A stretch of 26,220 nucleotides of DNA, taken from DATDPM01 sp041498815. Its GTDB lineage: Bacteria; Pseudomonadota; Alphaproteobacteria; DATDPM01. The position numbers were made by a program, and so were the translations under genes. The notes beneath the pieces were generated by a model. The model was not told where the DNA came from. It saw only the letters and a list, made by a program, of their open reading frames with translations, and searched no databases. Below, piece by piece: positions 7,603-14,835 of this stretch. Numbering within the stretch: position 1 is the first letter of the stretch; each line of letters starts with the position of its first letter. The DNA lies in NCBI GenBank assembly GCA_041498815.1, contig JBGQJC010000036.1:1-26220 (forward strand). Direction: 5' to 3'.

Positions 7603-7645
7603 GCGAATGTCTCCCATATCCGGGATTCGCTGCGTCCGAATGTCA

Positions 7646-7732
7646 TGGTGCCCCTGGTCGGACTCGAACCAACACGTCCTTGCGGACAACAGATTTTGAG
7701 TCTGCCGCGTCTACCAGTTTCGCCACAGGGGC
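7646..7732 (-). tRNA. tRNA-Leu (anticodon CAA)
   Basis: Read on the minus strand, the acceptor GCCCCTG pairs with CAGGGGC, followed by A and an encoded CCA (7648-7646). The D-arm (TGGCGAAACTGGTAGACGC) is of the leucine type. The anticodon stem-loop is GCAGA-CTCAAAA-TCTGT, giving anticodon CAA, which reads UUG. A long variable arm (GTCCGCAAGGAC) marks a class II tRNA, and the T-arm is GGTTCGAGTCC. Total length is 87 nt including CCA. Confidence 0.97.
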
Positions 7733-7961
7733 CCGTTCGGGATAGGGCGCGAAAGAGCGGCATCTTAGCGGGAAGCGAGGCCCGCTCAAAGCGCGGCTAG
7801 GACGCGGCCTGGGCACAAGGTGAACGGCGCCTTAGGCGCCGACTCTCAAGGAATCCGAGGCCGTAGCAGCGGTGCGCGGCCCGATTGCAAGGCTTCTCGC
7901 TCCCGTTTAGGCTCGCCCCCTGCGCGGCCGAGCCGGCAAACCCTGGGGGAGCAACTCCGCC

Positions 7962-8924
7962 ATGCCATCCGCCAAGAAAATTCTCGTCACCGGGGGCGCC
8001 GGATTCCTGGGCTCGCATCTGTGCGAGCGGCTGGTCGGGCTCGGACACGACGTGCTGTGCGTGGACAATTACTTCACCGGCCCCAAGGCCAACATCGATC
8101 ATCTGCAAGGGCAACCGCATTTTGAATTGCAGCGCCACGACATCACCTTCCCGCTCTATGTCGAGGTCGACGAGATCTACAATCTCGCCTGCCCGGCCTC
8201 GCCCATCCATTACCAGCTCGATCCCGTGCAGACCACCAAGACCAGCGTGCACGGCGCGATCAACATGCTGGGGCTCGCCAAACGGGTGCAGGCGAAGATC
8301 TTCCAGGCCTCGACCAGCGAGGTCTACGGCGACCCCGACGTGCATCCCCAAAATGAGGCCTATGTCGGCAAGGTCAATCCGATCGGGCCGCGCGCCTGCT
8401 ACGACGAAGGCAAGCGCTGCGCCGAAACCCTGTTCTTCGACTATCACCGCCAGCATGGGCTTAAGATCCGGGTCGCGCGCATCTTCAACACCTATGGCCC
8501 GCGCATGCACCCCAACGACGGGCGCGTGGTCCCGAATTTCATCGTCCAGGCCTTGAAGGGCGAATCGATCACGCTCTTCGGCGACGGCAGCCAGACCCGG
8601 GCGTTCTGCTATGTGGACGACATGATCGAGGGATTCGTGCGCCTCATGGATGCGCCCGATCCACTGACCGGCCCGGTAAACCTCGGCAATCCGCACGAGG
8701 TGACGATCCGGGAGCTCGCGGAAACGATCATCGGCATCACCGGATCGCGCGCCAAGATCACGTTCCGGCCCCTGCCCCAGGACGATCCCAAGCAGCGCTG
8801 CCCCGATATTTCGCTGGCCAAGCGCGCGCTCGGTTGGGAGCCCAAGATCGAGCTAACGGCGGGATTGAAGCGCACCATCGATTATTTCGAGGCGCTGCTC
8901 TCTACGGGGCACGGCCCCACGTGA
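7962..8924 (+). CDS. UDP-glucuronate decarboxylase (UDP-xylose synthase)
   Basis: A 320-residue extended short-chain dehydrogenase that converts UDP-glucuronate to UDP-xylose with bound NAD, in the cytoplasm, for polysaccharide or lipopolysaccharide synthesis. The Rossmann motif GGAGFLG is at residues 11-17. The catalytic Tyr147-x3-Lys151 lies in ACYDEGKR, and the STSEVYGDP segment provides the Ser/Thr. The UXS-type signatures NLACPASPIHYQ, ARIFNTYGPRM, HPNDGRVVPNF and GDGSQTRAFCYV are all present. These favour UDP-glucuronate decarboxylase over dTDP-glucose dehydratase or UDP-glucose epimerase. The stop overlaps the start of the next gene (GTGA), so the two are translationally coupled. Confidence 0.92.
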   Translation: MPSAKKILVTGGAGFLGSHLCERLVGLGHDVLCVDNYFTGPKANIDHLQGQPHFELQRHDITFPLYVEVDEIYNLACPASPIHYQLDPVQTTKTSVHGAINMLGLAKRVQAKIFQASTSEVYGDPDVHPQNEAYVGKVNPIGPRACYDEGKRCAETLFFDYHRQHGLKIRVARIFNTYGPRMHPNDGRVVPNFIVQALKGESITLFGDGSQTRAFCYVDDMIEGFVRLMDAPDPLTGPVNLGNPHEVTIRELAETIIGITGSRAKITFRPLPQDDPKQRCPDISLAKRALGWEPKIELTAGLKRTIDYFEALLSTGHGPT

Positions 8925-9814
8925 TCACGCCGCGCTTGAAGATTCTTGCCACCATCGCCCATTTTTATGATGCCGGTGGCAACGGCTTCTACGGCTCGAC
9001 CGGGCCCAATTCCAAGCCGCGATCGGATGCGCTGCGCACCTGCGTCGCCGCACTCCATCAGACGCTGGGGCCAAATCAGCTCACATTGCTCGAACTCCGC
9101 AAGCCGGTGCTGGCGCAAGCCAACACCGCTGAACGCTACGACATCGACGTCGTCATCTGCACCACCGGGGCCAAGCATCTGATCCAGGAAATTTCTCTGC
9201 CGCCGTCGCATTTCGAGCACCGCGAGACCAAGGCCGAGCCCATGATGCTCGGCTTCGAGTGCCACGAAGTGTTGCGCGAGCGTCTCGGCCAATACGACTT
9301 CTATTGCTATTTCGAGGACGATCTGGTGTTGAGCGATCCGTGGTTCTTCGTCAAGCTGCGCTGGTTCGCGGCCCATGTCGGCAACGACGCTTTGCTGATG
9401 CCGAACCGATTCGAGCTTTCCGCCACCGAGCCGGTCCAGAAGCTCTATATCGATGGCCATTTCTCGACCAAATTCGCCAGCGCATGGCAGGACATCGCCG
9501 ACCGGCCGGCCGTGAACGGAAGGGTGCTCGACACCAAGGTCGCCTTCGAGCGCCCCACCAACCCCCATGCGGGATGCTTCTTCCTGAACCGCGCGCAGAT
9601 GGATTATTGGGCAAACCGGCCCTATTTCCTCGACCGCGACATTTCGTTTATCGGGCCGCTCGAAAGTGCCGCGACCTTGGGCGTCATGAAAACCTTCCGG
9701 ATCTACAAGCCGGCGCCGGCCCACGCCGGGTTCCTCGAAATCCTCCATGCCAACAACCGCTATCTCGGCAACCGGCTGCAGACGCCCGCCGCGAAAACCG
9801 GCCAGGCGATATAA
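8921..9814 (+). CDS. Putative glycosyltransferase-like protein coupled to UDP-xylose synthase
   Basis: A 297-residue protein. The start is taken as the GTG at 8921, which overlaps the uxs stop by four bases (GTGA); the longer frame would lie inside uxs. The N-terminus (LKILATIAHFYD) looks like the first strand of a nucleotide-binding fold. EDD at 132-134 (CYFEDDLVLSDPWFF) resembles the metal-binding DxD of GT-A glycosyltransferases. A later NPHAGCFFLNRAQM and a LHANNRYLGNRL ending are conserved-looking. No signal peptide or membrane helix is visible. Coupling with UDP-xylose synthase suggests it uses UDP-xylose or acts on the same glycan, but this is inference. I do not recognise a named family. 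Confidence 0.6.
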   Translation: MITPRLKILATIAHFYDAGGNGFYGSTGPNSKPRSDALRTCVAALHQTLGPNQLTLLELRKPVLAQANTAERYDIDVVICTTGAKHLIQEISLPPSHFEHRETKAEPMMLGFECHEVLRERLGQYDFYCYFEDDLVLSDPWFFVKLRWFAAHVGNDALLMPNRFELSATEPVQKLYIDGHFSTKFASAWQDIADRPAVNGRVLDTKVAFERPTNPHAGCFFLNRAQMDYWANRPYFLDRDISFIGPLESAATLGVMKTFRIYKPAPAHAGFLEILHANNRYLGNRLQTPAAKTGQAI

Positions 9815-9856
9815 GGTTTCGAGCGGGCCCCGCCCGCTTGAAGGCGAAGGATAGGT

Positions 9857-10444
9857 ATGCTGCGCCGGCTTTACGATTGGACCATCCGCATCGCCAACCA
9901 CCGCCACGCGCTCCTCGGGCTGTTCGGCATATCGTTTGCCGAAAGCTCGGTGTTCCCGGTGCCGCCCGACGTGCTTTTGGTCCCCATGGTGGTGACCAGG
10001 CGCGACCAAGCCTTCTGGATCGCCGCCGTGTGCACGCTCGGCTCCGTCTTGGGCGGCATGCTGGGCTATGGAATCGGCCATTTCCTGTTCGAGCAGATCG
10101 GCGAGCCTTTGCTCGCATTCTACGGCGCGACCGAGGCCTTCGAGCGGTTTCGCGGACTCTATAATGAGTGGGGCGCCTGGATCGTCGCCATGGCCGCCGT
10201 CACCTTCGTCCCTTACAAGGTGGTCACGATCGCCAGCGGCGTCTTCGGCCTCGATTTTTTCACCTTCGTGCTGGTTTCCGCCGCGGCCCGGGGCACGCGA
10301 TTTTTCGTCGAGGCGGCGCTGCTGCGCTGGATCGGCCCGCCCGTGCAGCGCTTCGTGGAGCGCAACTTGGCGCTTACCGCCACGCTCGCTTTTGTCATTT
10401 TGTTTGCCGTGTTCCTGATTGCGCGCAAAGTGATTTCGGGCTGA
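9857..10444 (+). CDS. YqaA/DedA-like (VTT-domain) inner-membrane protein
   Basis: A 195-residue polytopic protein with a good ribosome site (AAGGATAGGT). It has the DedA/VTT arrangement: an amphipathic re-entrant segment with FAESSVFPVPPDVLLVPM (the acidic E and the PxPP loop), a glycine-rich GSVLGGMLGYGIGHFLF helix, and a second re-entrant motif FVPYKVVTIASGVFGLDF. It ends with a transmembrane helix (ALTATLAFVILFAVFLIA). DedA-family proteins act as lipid scramblases or transporters for envelope lipids such as undecaprenyl-phosphate or phosphatidylethanolamine; the YqaA subgroup is little characterised. It precedes dsbB-coq7 by about 20 bases and is likely in one operon with them. Confidence 0.88.
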   Translation: MLRRLYDWTIRIANHRHALLGLFGISFAESSVFPVPPDVLLVPMVVTRRDQAFWIAAVCTLGSVLGGMLGYGIGHFLFEQIGEPLLAFYGATEAFERFRGLYNEWGAWIVAMAAVTFVPYKVVTIASGVFGLDFFTFVLVSAAARGTRFFVEAALLRWIGPPVQRFVERNLALTATLAFVILFAVFLIARKVISG

Positions 10445-10466
10445 CGCCGGTGGTGAGAACCTCGTG

Positions 10467-10970
10467 ATGTTGCGATCGCTTCTTTTTGATCCCAAATTCG
10501 CGCCCGCGGCGGTGCTGGGGGCAAGCGTTGCGGTGCTCGCCTCCGTTTTCGCCTTTCAATACTGGGGCGGACTCCAACCTTGCGTGCTCTGCATCTATCA
10601 GCGTTACCCCTATGGCATCGCGATCGCGCTTTCCTTGACCGCCCTTGCGCTGGCCGCGCGCCCGGAAGGCGCCGGCGTTTCGCGGAGGTTCGTCCAAGCC
10701 TGTGCCCTGGTCTTTGCCGCGGGATTTGCGATCGCGGTGTTCCATGTCGGGGTCGAGCAGCATTGGTGGCAGGGGACGCCGGAATGCGGCGCTACCTCGA
10801 CCGCCGCCACGCTTCAAGAGTTGGAAGAGATGCTGAAGCACGGACCGGTGGTGCGCTGCGACCAGCCGCAGTGGTCGCTGTTCGGAATTACCATGGCGGG
10901 GTACAATGTTCTGGTCTCGGCCGCCTTGGCGGTTTTCTGCGTTCTGGCGCCGAAGAGGGCGAATTCATGA
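10467..10970 (+). CDS. dsbB: Disulfide bond formation protein B (DsbB-like)
   Basis: A 167-residue inner-membrane quinone reductase that reoxidises the periplasmic thiol oxidase DsbA and passes electrons to ubiquinone. The first cysteine pair is C39-x2-C42 in QPCVLCIYQRYPY. The second pair is C107 (TPECG) and C131 (VVRCDQPQW), separated by 23 residues as in DsbB. Four transmembrane helices can be traced at about 14-32, 48-63, 75-95 and 142-160. I chose the ATG at 10467; a GTG one codon earlier is also possible. The stop overlaps the coq7 start (ATGA), indicating translational coupling. No dsbA is in the window. Confidence 0.92.
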   Translation: MLRSLLFDPKFAPAAVLGASVAVLASVFAFQYWGGLQPCVLCIYQRYPYGIAIALSLTALALAARPEGAGVSRRFVQACALVFAAGFAIAVFHVGVEQHWWQGTPECGATSTAATLQELEEMLKHGPVVRCDQPQWSLFGITMAGYNVLVSAALAVFCVLAPKRANS

Positions 10971-11542
10971 CCGGAAATTCGCAGGCTCATCCCAAGACCA
11001 CGGGAGAGACGCGCCTTCCCGGCGATCCGGAACCGCGCGATCTGATCGCCCGGATGATCCGCGTCGACCATGCGGGCGAGTACGGGGCAATCCGGATTTA
11101 CCAAGGCCAGCTCGCCGTCTTGGGCCGGTCCCCCGAAGCCGCCGTCATCCGCCACATGGCGGCAAAGGAATCCGATCACCTCGATTTGTTCGCGAAGCTG
11201 ATGCGCGAGCGCCGGGTGCGCCCGACCGCGCTTGCGCCGGTCTGGCACGTGGCGGGCTACGCGCTGGGTTTGGCTACGGCGCTCTTGGGCCCGAAGGCGG
11301 CGATGGCCGCGACCGAGGCGGTGGAAGAGGTGATCGACGCCCATTACGCGGGCCAGGCGGCGCTCTTGGGCGACGACGAGCGGGAATTGCGCGACACCAT
11401 CGAAAAATTCCGCGGCGACGAGATCGAACATCGCGATACCGCGATTTCCCACGGCGCGCGCGAGGCGCCGGCGCACGCGCTCTTGACCGCCGCAATCAAG
11501 GCGGCCTCGAAACTCGCGATCTGGCTGTCGGAAAGGGTTTGA
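10967..11542 (+). CDS. coq7: Demethoxyubiquinone hydroxylase (Coq7/UbiF-type)
   Basis: A 191-residue di-iron monooxygenase that hydroxylates demethoxyubiquinone in the last steps of ubiquinone synthesis, at the inner membrane. The start is the ATG overlapping the dsbB stop, with an AGAGGG ribosome site. The di-iron ligands are all visible: E38 (DHAGEYGA), E68 and H71 (KESDHLDLF), E120 (VEEVIDAHY), and E152 and H155 (GDEIEHRDTA). The AGYALGLATALLG segment is the amphipathic membrane-associated part seen in this family. Length and motif order match alphaproteobacterial Coq7. It is convergent with the HNH gene 19 bases downstream. Confidence 0.95.
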   Translation: MTGNSQAHPKTTGETRLPGDPEPRDLIARMIRVDHAGEYGAIRIYQGQLAVLGRSPEAAVIRHMAAKESDHLDLFAKLMRERRVRPTALAPVWHVAGYALGLATALLGPKAAMAATEAVEEVIDAHYAGQAALLGDDERELRDTIEKFRGDEIEHRDTAISHGAREAPAHALLTAAIKAASKLAIWLSERV

Positions 11543-11561
11543 CGCCGGAGGCGGGCCGCGC

Positions 11562-12122
11562 TTAAGGCTCCAGCTCGGTATCCCAATATAAAAAGTCGCG
11601 CCAGGATTCGTGCAGGAAGTTGGGTGGATAGGCCCGGCCTGCGTCCTGGAGCTGGAAGGTGGTCGGGCGCTTGGGCGGGTTCATCGGGTACATGCCCGAT
11701 TCCTGGGGCAGCTTGTTGCCCTTCAGCAGATTGCAGGTTTCGCAGGCGGTGACCACGTTCTCCCAGACCGCGCGCCCGCCGCGCGAGCGCGGGACGATGT
11801 GATCGAAGGTCAAATGCTGGCTCGAAAAGTTTTCGCCGCAATACTGGCAGATGAAGCGGTCGCGCAAGAAAACATTGAACCGCGTGAACGGCACCCGGCG
11901 CGCGGCCGGCACGTATTCCTTGAGCGAGATGACGCTGGGGAGCTTCATCTCGACCGAGGGCGAGTGCACCGCGCGATCGTATTGGGAGACGATGTTGACC
12001 CGGTGCAGGAACACCGCCTTGATCGCATCCTGCCAACACCACAGCGACAGCGGGAAATAGCTGAGCGGCCGGAAATCGGCATTCAGCACCAGGGCCGGGC
12101 AGGATTTGGGCGACAGCGACAA
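11562..12122 (-). CDS. HNH endonuclease family protein (conserved alphaproteobacterial type)
   Basis: A protein of about 186 residues. The open frame extends further upstream but that part looks non-coding. The homologous core begins at PALVLNADFRPLSYFP, and the nearest start codon is a TTG at 12122, which gives the ~185-residue length usual for this group; the start is therefore uncertain. The nuclease core has zinc pair C92-x2-C95 (CQYCG), metal-site D107-H108 (FDHIVPRSRGG), N122 (WENVV) and second zinc pair C127-x2-C130 (CETCN). These proteins occur as single chromosomal copies in many alphaproteobacteria next to unrelated genes, so this is probably a housekeeping nuclease rather than a mobile one. 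Its target is unknown. Confidence 0.88.
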   Translation of the reverse strand: MSLSPKSCPALVLNADFRPLSYFPLSLWCWQDAIKAVFLHRVNIVSQYDRAVHSPSVEMKLPSVISLKEYVPAARRVPFTRFNVFLRDRFICQYCGENFSSQHLTFDHIVPRSRGGRAVWENVVTACETCNLLKGNKLPQESGMYPMNPPKRPTTFQLQDAGRAYPPNFLHESWRDFLYWDTELEP

Positions 12123-12222
12123 GGAAGTCTCGTGGTTCGGGCCGGGGCCAGCTTCAACGCCCGAGAGGCTACACGGAAACGGTGACCGTTTGAAGGCGAA
12201 AACGCCCGCAAACTGGTGGGTT

Positions 12223-12906
12223 CTACGGGTTTCGCCCGGCCGGCTTGGCGCCGAAGGCCTTGGCCAGGAACCGGGCCCCGAGGGCAAATCCTTCGCCGTC
12301 GATGCCGTGGCCAAGACCTTTTCGCACCTGGGTTTCGACCGGCACGGCGTTGGCCAAGAGAACCGTCTCCGCGTGGCCGAGTGCCGCGAACGGAACCACC
12401 GGATCCTGGTCGCCGTGGATGAGTAACACGGGCGGGCGCGAGACGATCTCGGTAAAGAGCGTTTCGGCGCCCAGGAGCGCCCCGGAATACCCCAGCACGG
12501 CGGCGCAGGGTTTTGCCCGCCGGAGCGCCGTATAGAGCGCCACCATCGTGCCTTGCGAAAATCCGATCAGCGCGAGCGCCGAATCGTCCAGGCCGAATTT
12601 CGCCAGTTCCGAATCGAGGAATGCGTTCACAACCGGCGCCGCGCTTTTGACGCCGGCGAGCAATGCTTGGGGGCCGCGGTCCATGAGGCTGAACCACTGC
12701 CGGCCTTGGGGCGCGAAGTCGCAAGGGTAAGGCGCATGGGGCGAGGAGAAGGCGGCATGGGGAAGCACGCGCGCGAATTCCGGGGCGAGGCCGATCAGAT
12801 CGTTGCCATCGGCCCCGACCCCGTGGAGCAAGACCACGAATTGGCCGGCCTTGCCCTTGGCGACCGGGCCAAAAACGGGGCCGGCGAGTTGCGGCAACGC
12901 GGTCAT
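12223..12906 (-). CDS. Alpha/beta-hydrolase, carboxylesterase/phospholipase family
   Basis: A 227-residue cytoplasmic serine hydrolase. The ATG at 12906 is preceded by an AGGAT ribosome site. The oxyanion-hole motif LLHGVGADGND (26-36), nucleophile S117 in GFSQG, acid D168 in HGDQDPVVP and H200 in GLGHGID give a complete triad. The order matches the phospholipase/carboxylesterase (Abhydrolase_2) family, whose members cleave short-chain esters or lysophospholipids; the substrate cannot be read from sequence. The HNH gene starts about 100 bases downstream on the same strand. It is divergent from gluQRS across a 150-bp gap. Confidence 0.9.
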   Translation of the reverse strand: MTALPQLAGPVFGPVAKGKAGQFVVLLHGVGADGNDLIGLAPEFARVLPHAAFSSPHAPYPCDFAPQGRQWFSLMDRGPQALLAGVKSAAPVVNAFLDSELAKFGLDDSALALIGFSQGTMVALYTALRRAKPCAAVLGYSGALLGAETLFTEIVSRPPVLLIHGDQDPVVPFAALGHAETVLLANAVPVETQVRKGLGHGIDGEGFALGARFLAKAFGAKPAGRNP

Positions 12907-13056
12907 GGGCTGTAATCCTATCGCGGCACGGGCCGCGCCCGGGGGTGGGCGGGAAGGCCGGGCCATGCGAAACTTTTAAGAATTTTGGGGCATGATGGCG
13001 ATGCGGCGTAACGCGCACAAGGGCCAGGATGGCATGAGACGAATCGAAGACTTGCA

Positions 13057-13953
13057 ATGAGCGAGCAACCGGTCACCACCCGTTTCGCGCCGAGCCCAAC
13101 CGGCTTTATGCACTTGGGCCACGCCTTTGCGGCGCTCGCCGCCTTCGAGGCCGCACGGGAATCGCGCGGGCGGTTCCTCGTTCGCATCGAAGACATCGAC
13201 GCCACGCGCTGCCGCCCCGAATTCGAGCAGGCGATCTACGACGACCTCGCCTGGCTGGGAAGCGACATTTTCGGCTTCGCCTGGGAAAAGCCGGTGCGGC
13301 GGCAATCGGAGCACATGGCGGATTACAGCGAAGCGGTCGCCGAGCTCGAATCCGAGGGCTTCGTCTATCCCTGTTTCTGCACCCGGGCGCAGATCCTCGC
13401 GGAAGTGTCGAAGGCGGCTTCCGCCCCCCATGAGCCGGCGACCCCGGTTTATCCCGGCACCTGCCGCACCTTGCCCGCCGAGATACGCGCGGCCCGAATC
13501 GCGCGCGGCGATGCCTATGCGCTGCGGCTCAATCTTGCCCGCGCGCTGGCGCGCACCGGAAAATTGACCTTTCACGAGCGCGGGCGGGGCGAGATTCCGG
13601 CGCGTCCCGAAATCTTCGGCGACATCGTGATCGCGCGCAAGGAAACGCCGGCGAGCTACCATCTGGCCGTCACCCTCGACGATCATCTGCAGGGCGTGAC
13701 GTTGGTGACGCGCGGCGAGGATCTGTTCGAGGCGACCCATGTCCAGCGTTTGATTCAGGCGCTCCTGGGATTGAACACGCCGGAATACGCCCATCATCCG
13801 TTGGTGCGCGACGAATCGGGACGAAGATTGGCCAAACGCGACCGGGCGTCGACGCTGCGCGCGTTGCGGTTCTCCGGATTCTCGCCCAAGAAAGTGCGCG
13901 AATTGGCACAAAGCCAAGCGAAACTCAATTCCGCCGCGGCCAAGCGCGCCTGA
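13057..13953 (+). CDS. gluQ: Glutamyl-Q tRNA(Asp) synthetase
   Basis: A 298-residue stand-alone paralogue of the glutamyl-tRNA synthetase catalytic domain that attaches glutamate to queuosine at position 34 of tRNA-Asp. The class I signature is HLGH (residues 19-22), preceded by TRFAPSPTGFM. The equivalent of KMSKS is RRLAKRD near residue 255. A zinc site matches the GluQ-RS pattern: C106 and C108 (PCFCTR), Y132 and C136 (YPGTC). The protein ends soon after the catalytic domain and has no anticodon-binding domain, which excludes ordinary GltX. The ribosome site is weak. Confidence 0.95.
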   Translation: MSEQPVTTRFAPSPTGFMHLGHAFAALAAFEAARESRGRFLVRIEDIDATRCRPEFEQAIYDDLAWLGSDIFGFAWEKPVRRQSEHMADYSEAVAELESEGFVYPCFCTRAQILAEVSKAASAPHEPATPVYPGTCRTLPAEIRAARIARGDAYALRLNLARALARTGKLTFHERGRGEIPARPEIFGDIVIARKETPASYHLAVTLDDHLQGVTLVTRGEDLFEATHVQRLIQALLGLNTPEYAHHPLVRDESGRRLAKRDRASTLRALRFSGFSPKKVRELAQSQAKLNSAAAKRA

Positions 13954-13958
13954 AATCG

Positions 13959-14816
13959 TTACCGCCGCAAGCCCGATTTGAGCGCGGCATATTCCGGGTG
14001 ATCGGGCCCAATCACGCCGTGGCGCAGGCAAAAATCGATGATCACCAAATTGCTGTTGGGCTTGAACTCGCGCCCTTCCGCAACCAGGCGCAAAACGTCG
14101 GCGACGGGCAAGAGCTCGAAGTAGTCGATCTCGCCGTCGGCGTTTTCGGGCTCGAACGCGCGCGGGACTTCGAGGTCGAACACGAACATGGTGGCGGGGC
14201 CCAAGCCCTCCGGCGTTTCGACGCAATAGGAGATGTGGCCGGCGGGCATTGCCGTCTTCGAAACTTCGGGCGGAAGGCTCGCCTCCTCCTCCGCCTCCTT
14301 GATCATGTTGTCGAATAGGCTGAGCCCCGCGGGCTGGCCGCCCGCCACCATGTTGTCGAGCTTCTTCGGGTGGACACGGGCGCCGCCGCTGCGCCGTGCA
14401 ATCCAGAGGCTGAAACCATCCCCCTCGCGCATGAACCCGTTGACATGGATGCCGAAGGCGCGGATGCCGAAGAAGGGCACCGCGTTGCGCTCGATCGTAA
14501 ACAGTGGGGCGGTCGCGAGCGTGCGGTCATCGGACGCCACCACGGGATAGGATTCATCCCGGGGATGGCGGATCAGCCTCTTTTCGCTCAGTGCCTTCAC
14601 GACTTTTGCTACCGCCAGAGTGCGCTGCTCCGCTGTCGCCAGCGCGGGCGCGAGCGCAATTTCGGACTCGCCCAAAGCGAACACTTCGGGGAATTCCTGC
14701 AAGAGTGGAATCCGGTCGCGGCGAATCGAACCGACCCTGGTGCCGGAAACCATGAACGGGACGTAGCGGGAAAGGTCGAAAGTATTGAGCTCGGCGATTC
14801 GCTCGGTATAACTCAA
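13959..14816 (-). CDS. Nudix hydrolase of the DUF4743/thiamine-pyrophosphokinase-like type
   Basis: A 285-residue protein. The start codon appears to be TTG at 14816, 19 bases after the ecm stop; the next ATG is about 21 codons in and would remove conserved-looking sequence. The N-terminal ~110 residues match a DUF4743-like domain (RYVPFMVSG, VGSIRRDRIPLL). The Nudix domain follows, with its box at about 159-181 (GGQPAGLSLFDNMIKEAEEE). The FGIHVNGFMR and CVETPEGLGPATMFVFDLEVP segments are typical of plant and bacterial Nudix proteins related to yeast Tnr3. Such enzymes are thought to hydrolyse damaged thiamine diphosphates. It probably shares a transcript with ecm. Convergent with gluQ. Confidence 0.85.
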   Translation of the reverse strand: MSYTERIAELNTFDLSRYVPFMVSGTRVGSIRRDRIPLLQEFPEVFALGESEIALAPALATAEQRTLAVAKVVKALSEKRLIRHPRDESYPVVASDDRTLATAPLFTIERNAVPFFGIRAFGIHVNGFMREGDGFSLWIARRSGGARVHPKKLDNMVAGGQPAGLSLFDNMIKEAEEEASLPPEVSKTAMPAGHISYCVETPEGLGPATMFVFDLEVPRAFEPENADGEIDYFELLPVADVLRLVAEGREFKPNSNLVIIDFCLRHGVIGPDHPEYAALKSGLRR

Positions 14817-14835
14817 GCGCCCGCTGCGTGCGGCG

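Noticed and set aside
7603..7689. Upstream extension of the PEBP-like gene
   Set aside because: The extra 29 codons overlap the tRNA-Leu gene, and a good ribosome site and signal peptide start at 7602.
8882..10495. A 537-residue minus-strand frame over the glycosyltransferase-like and DedA-like genes
   Set aside because: Low-complexity, charged translation with no motif, opposite to well-supported genes.
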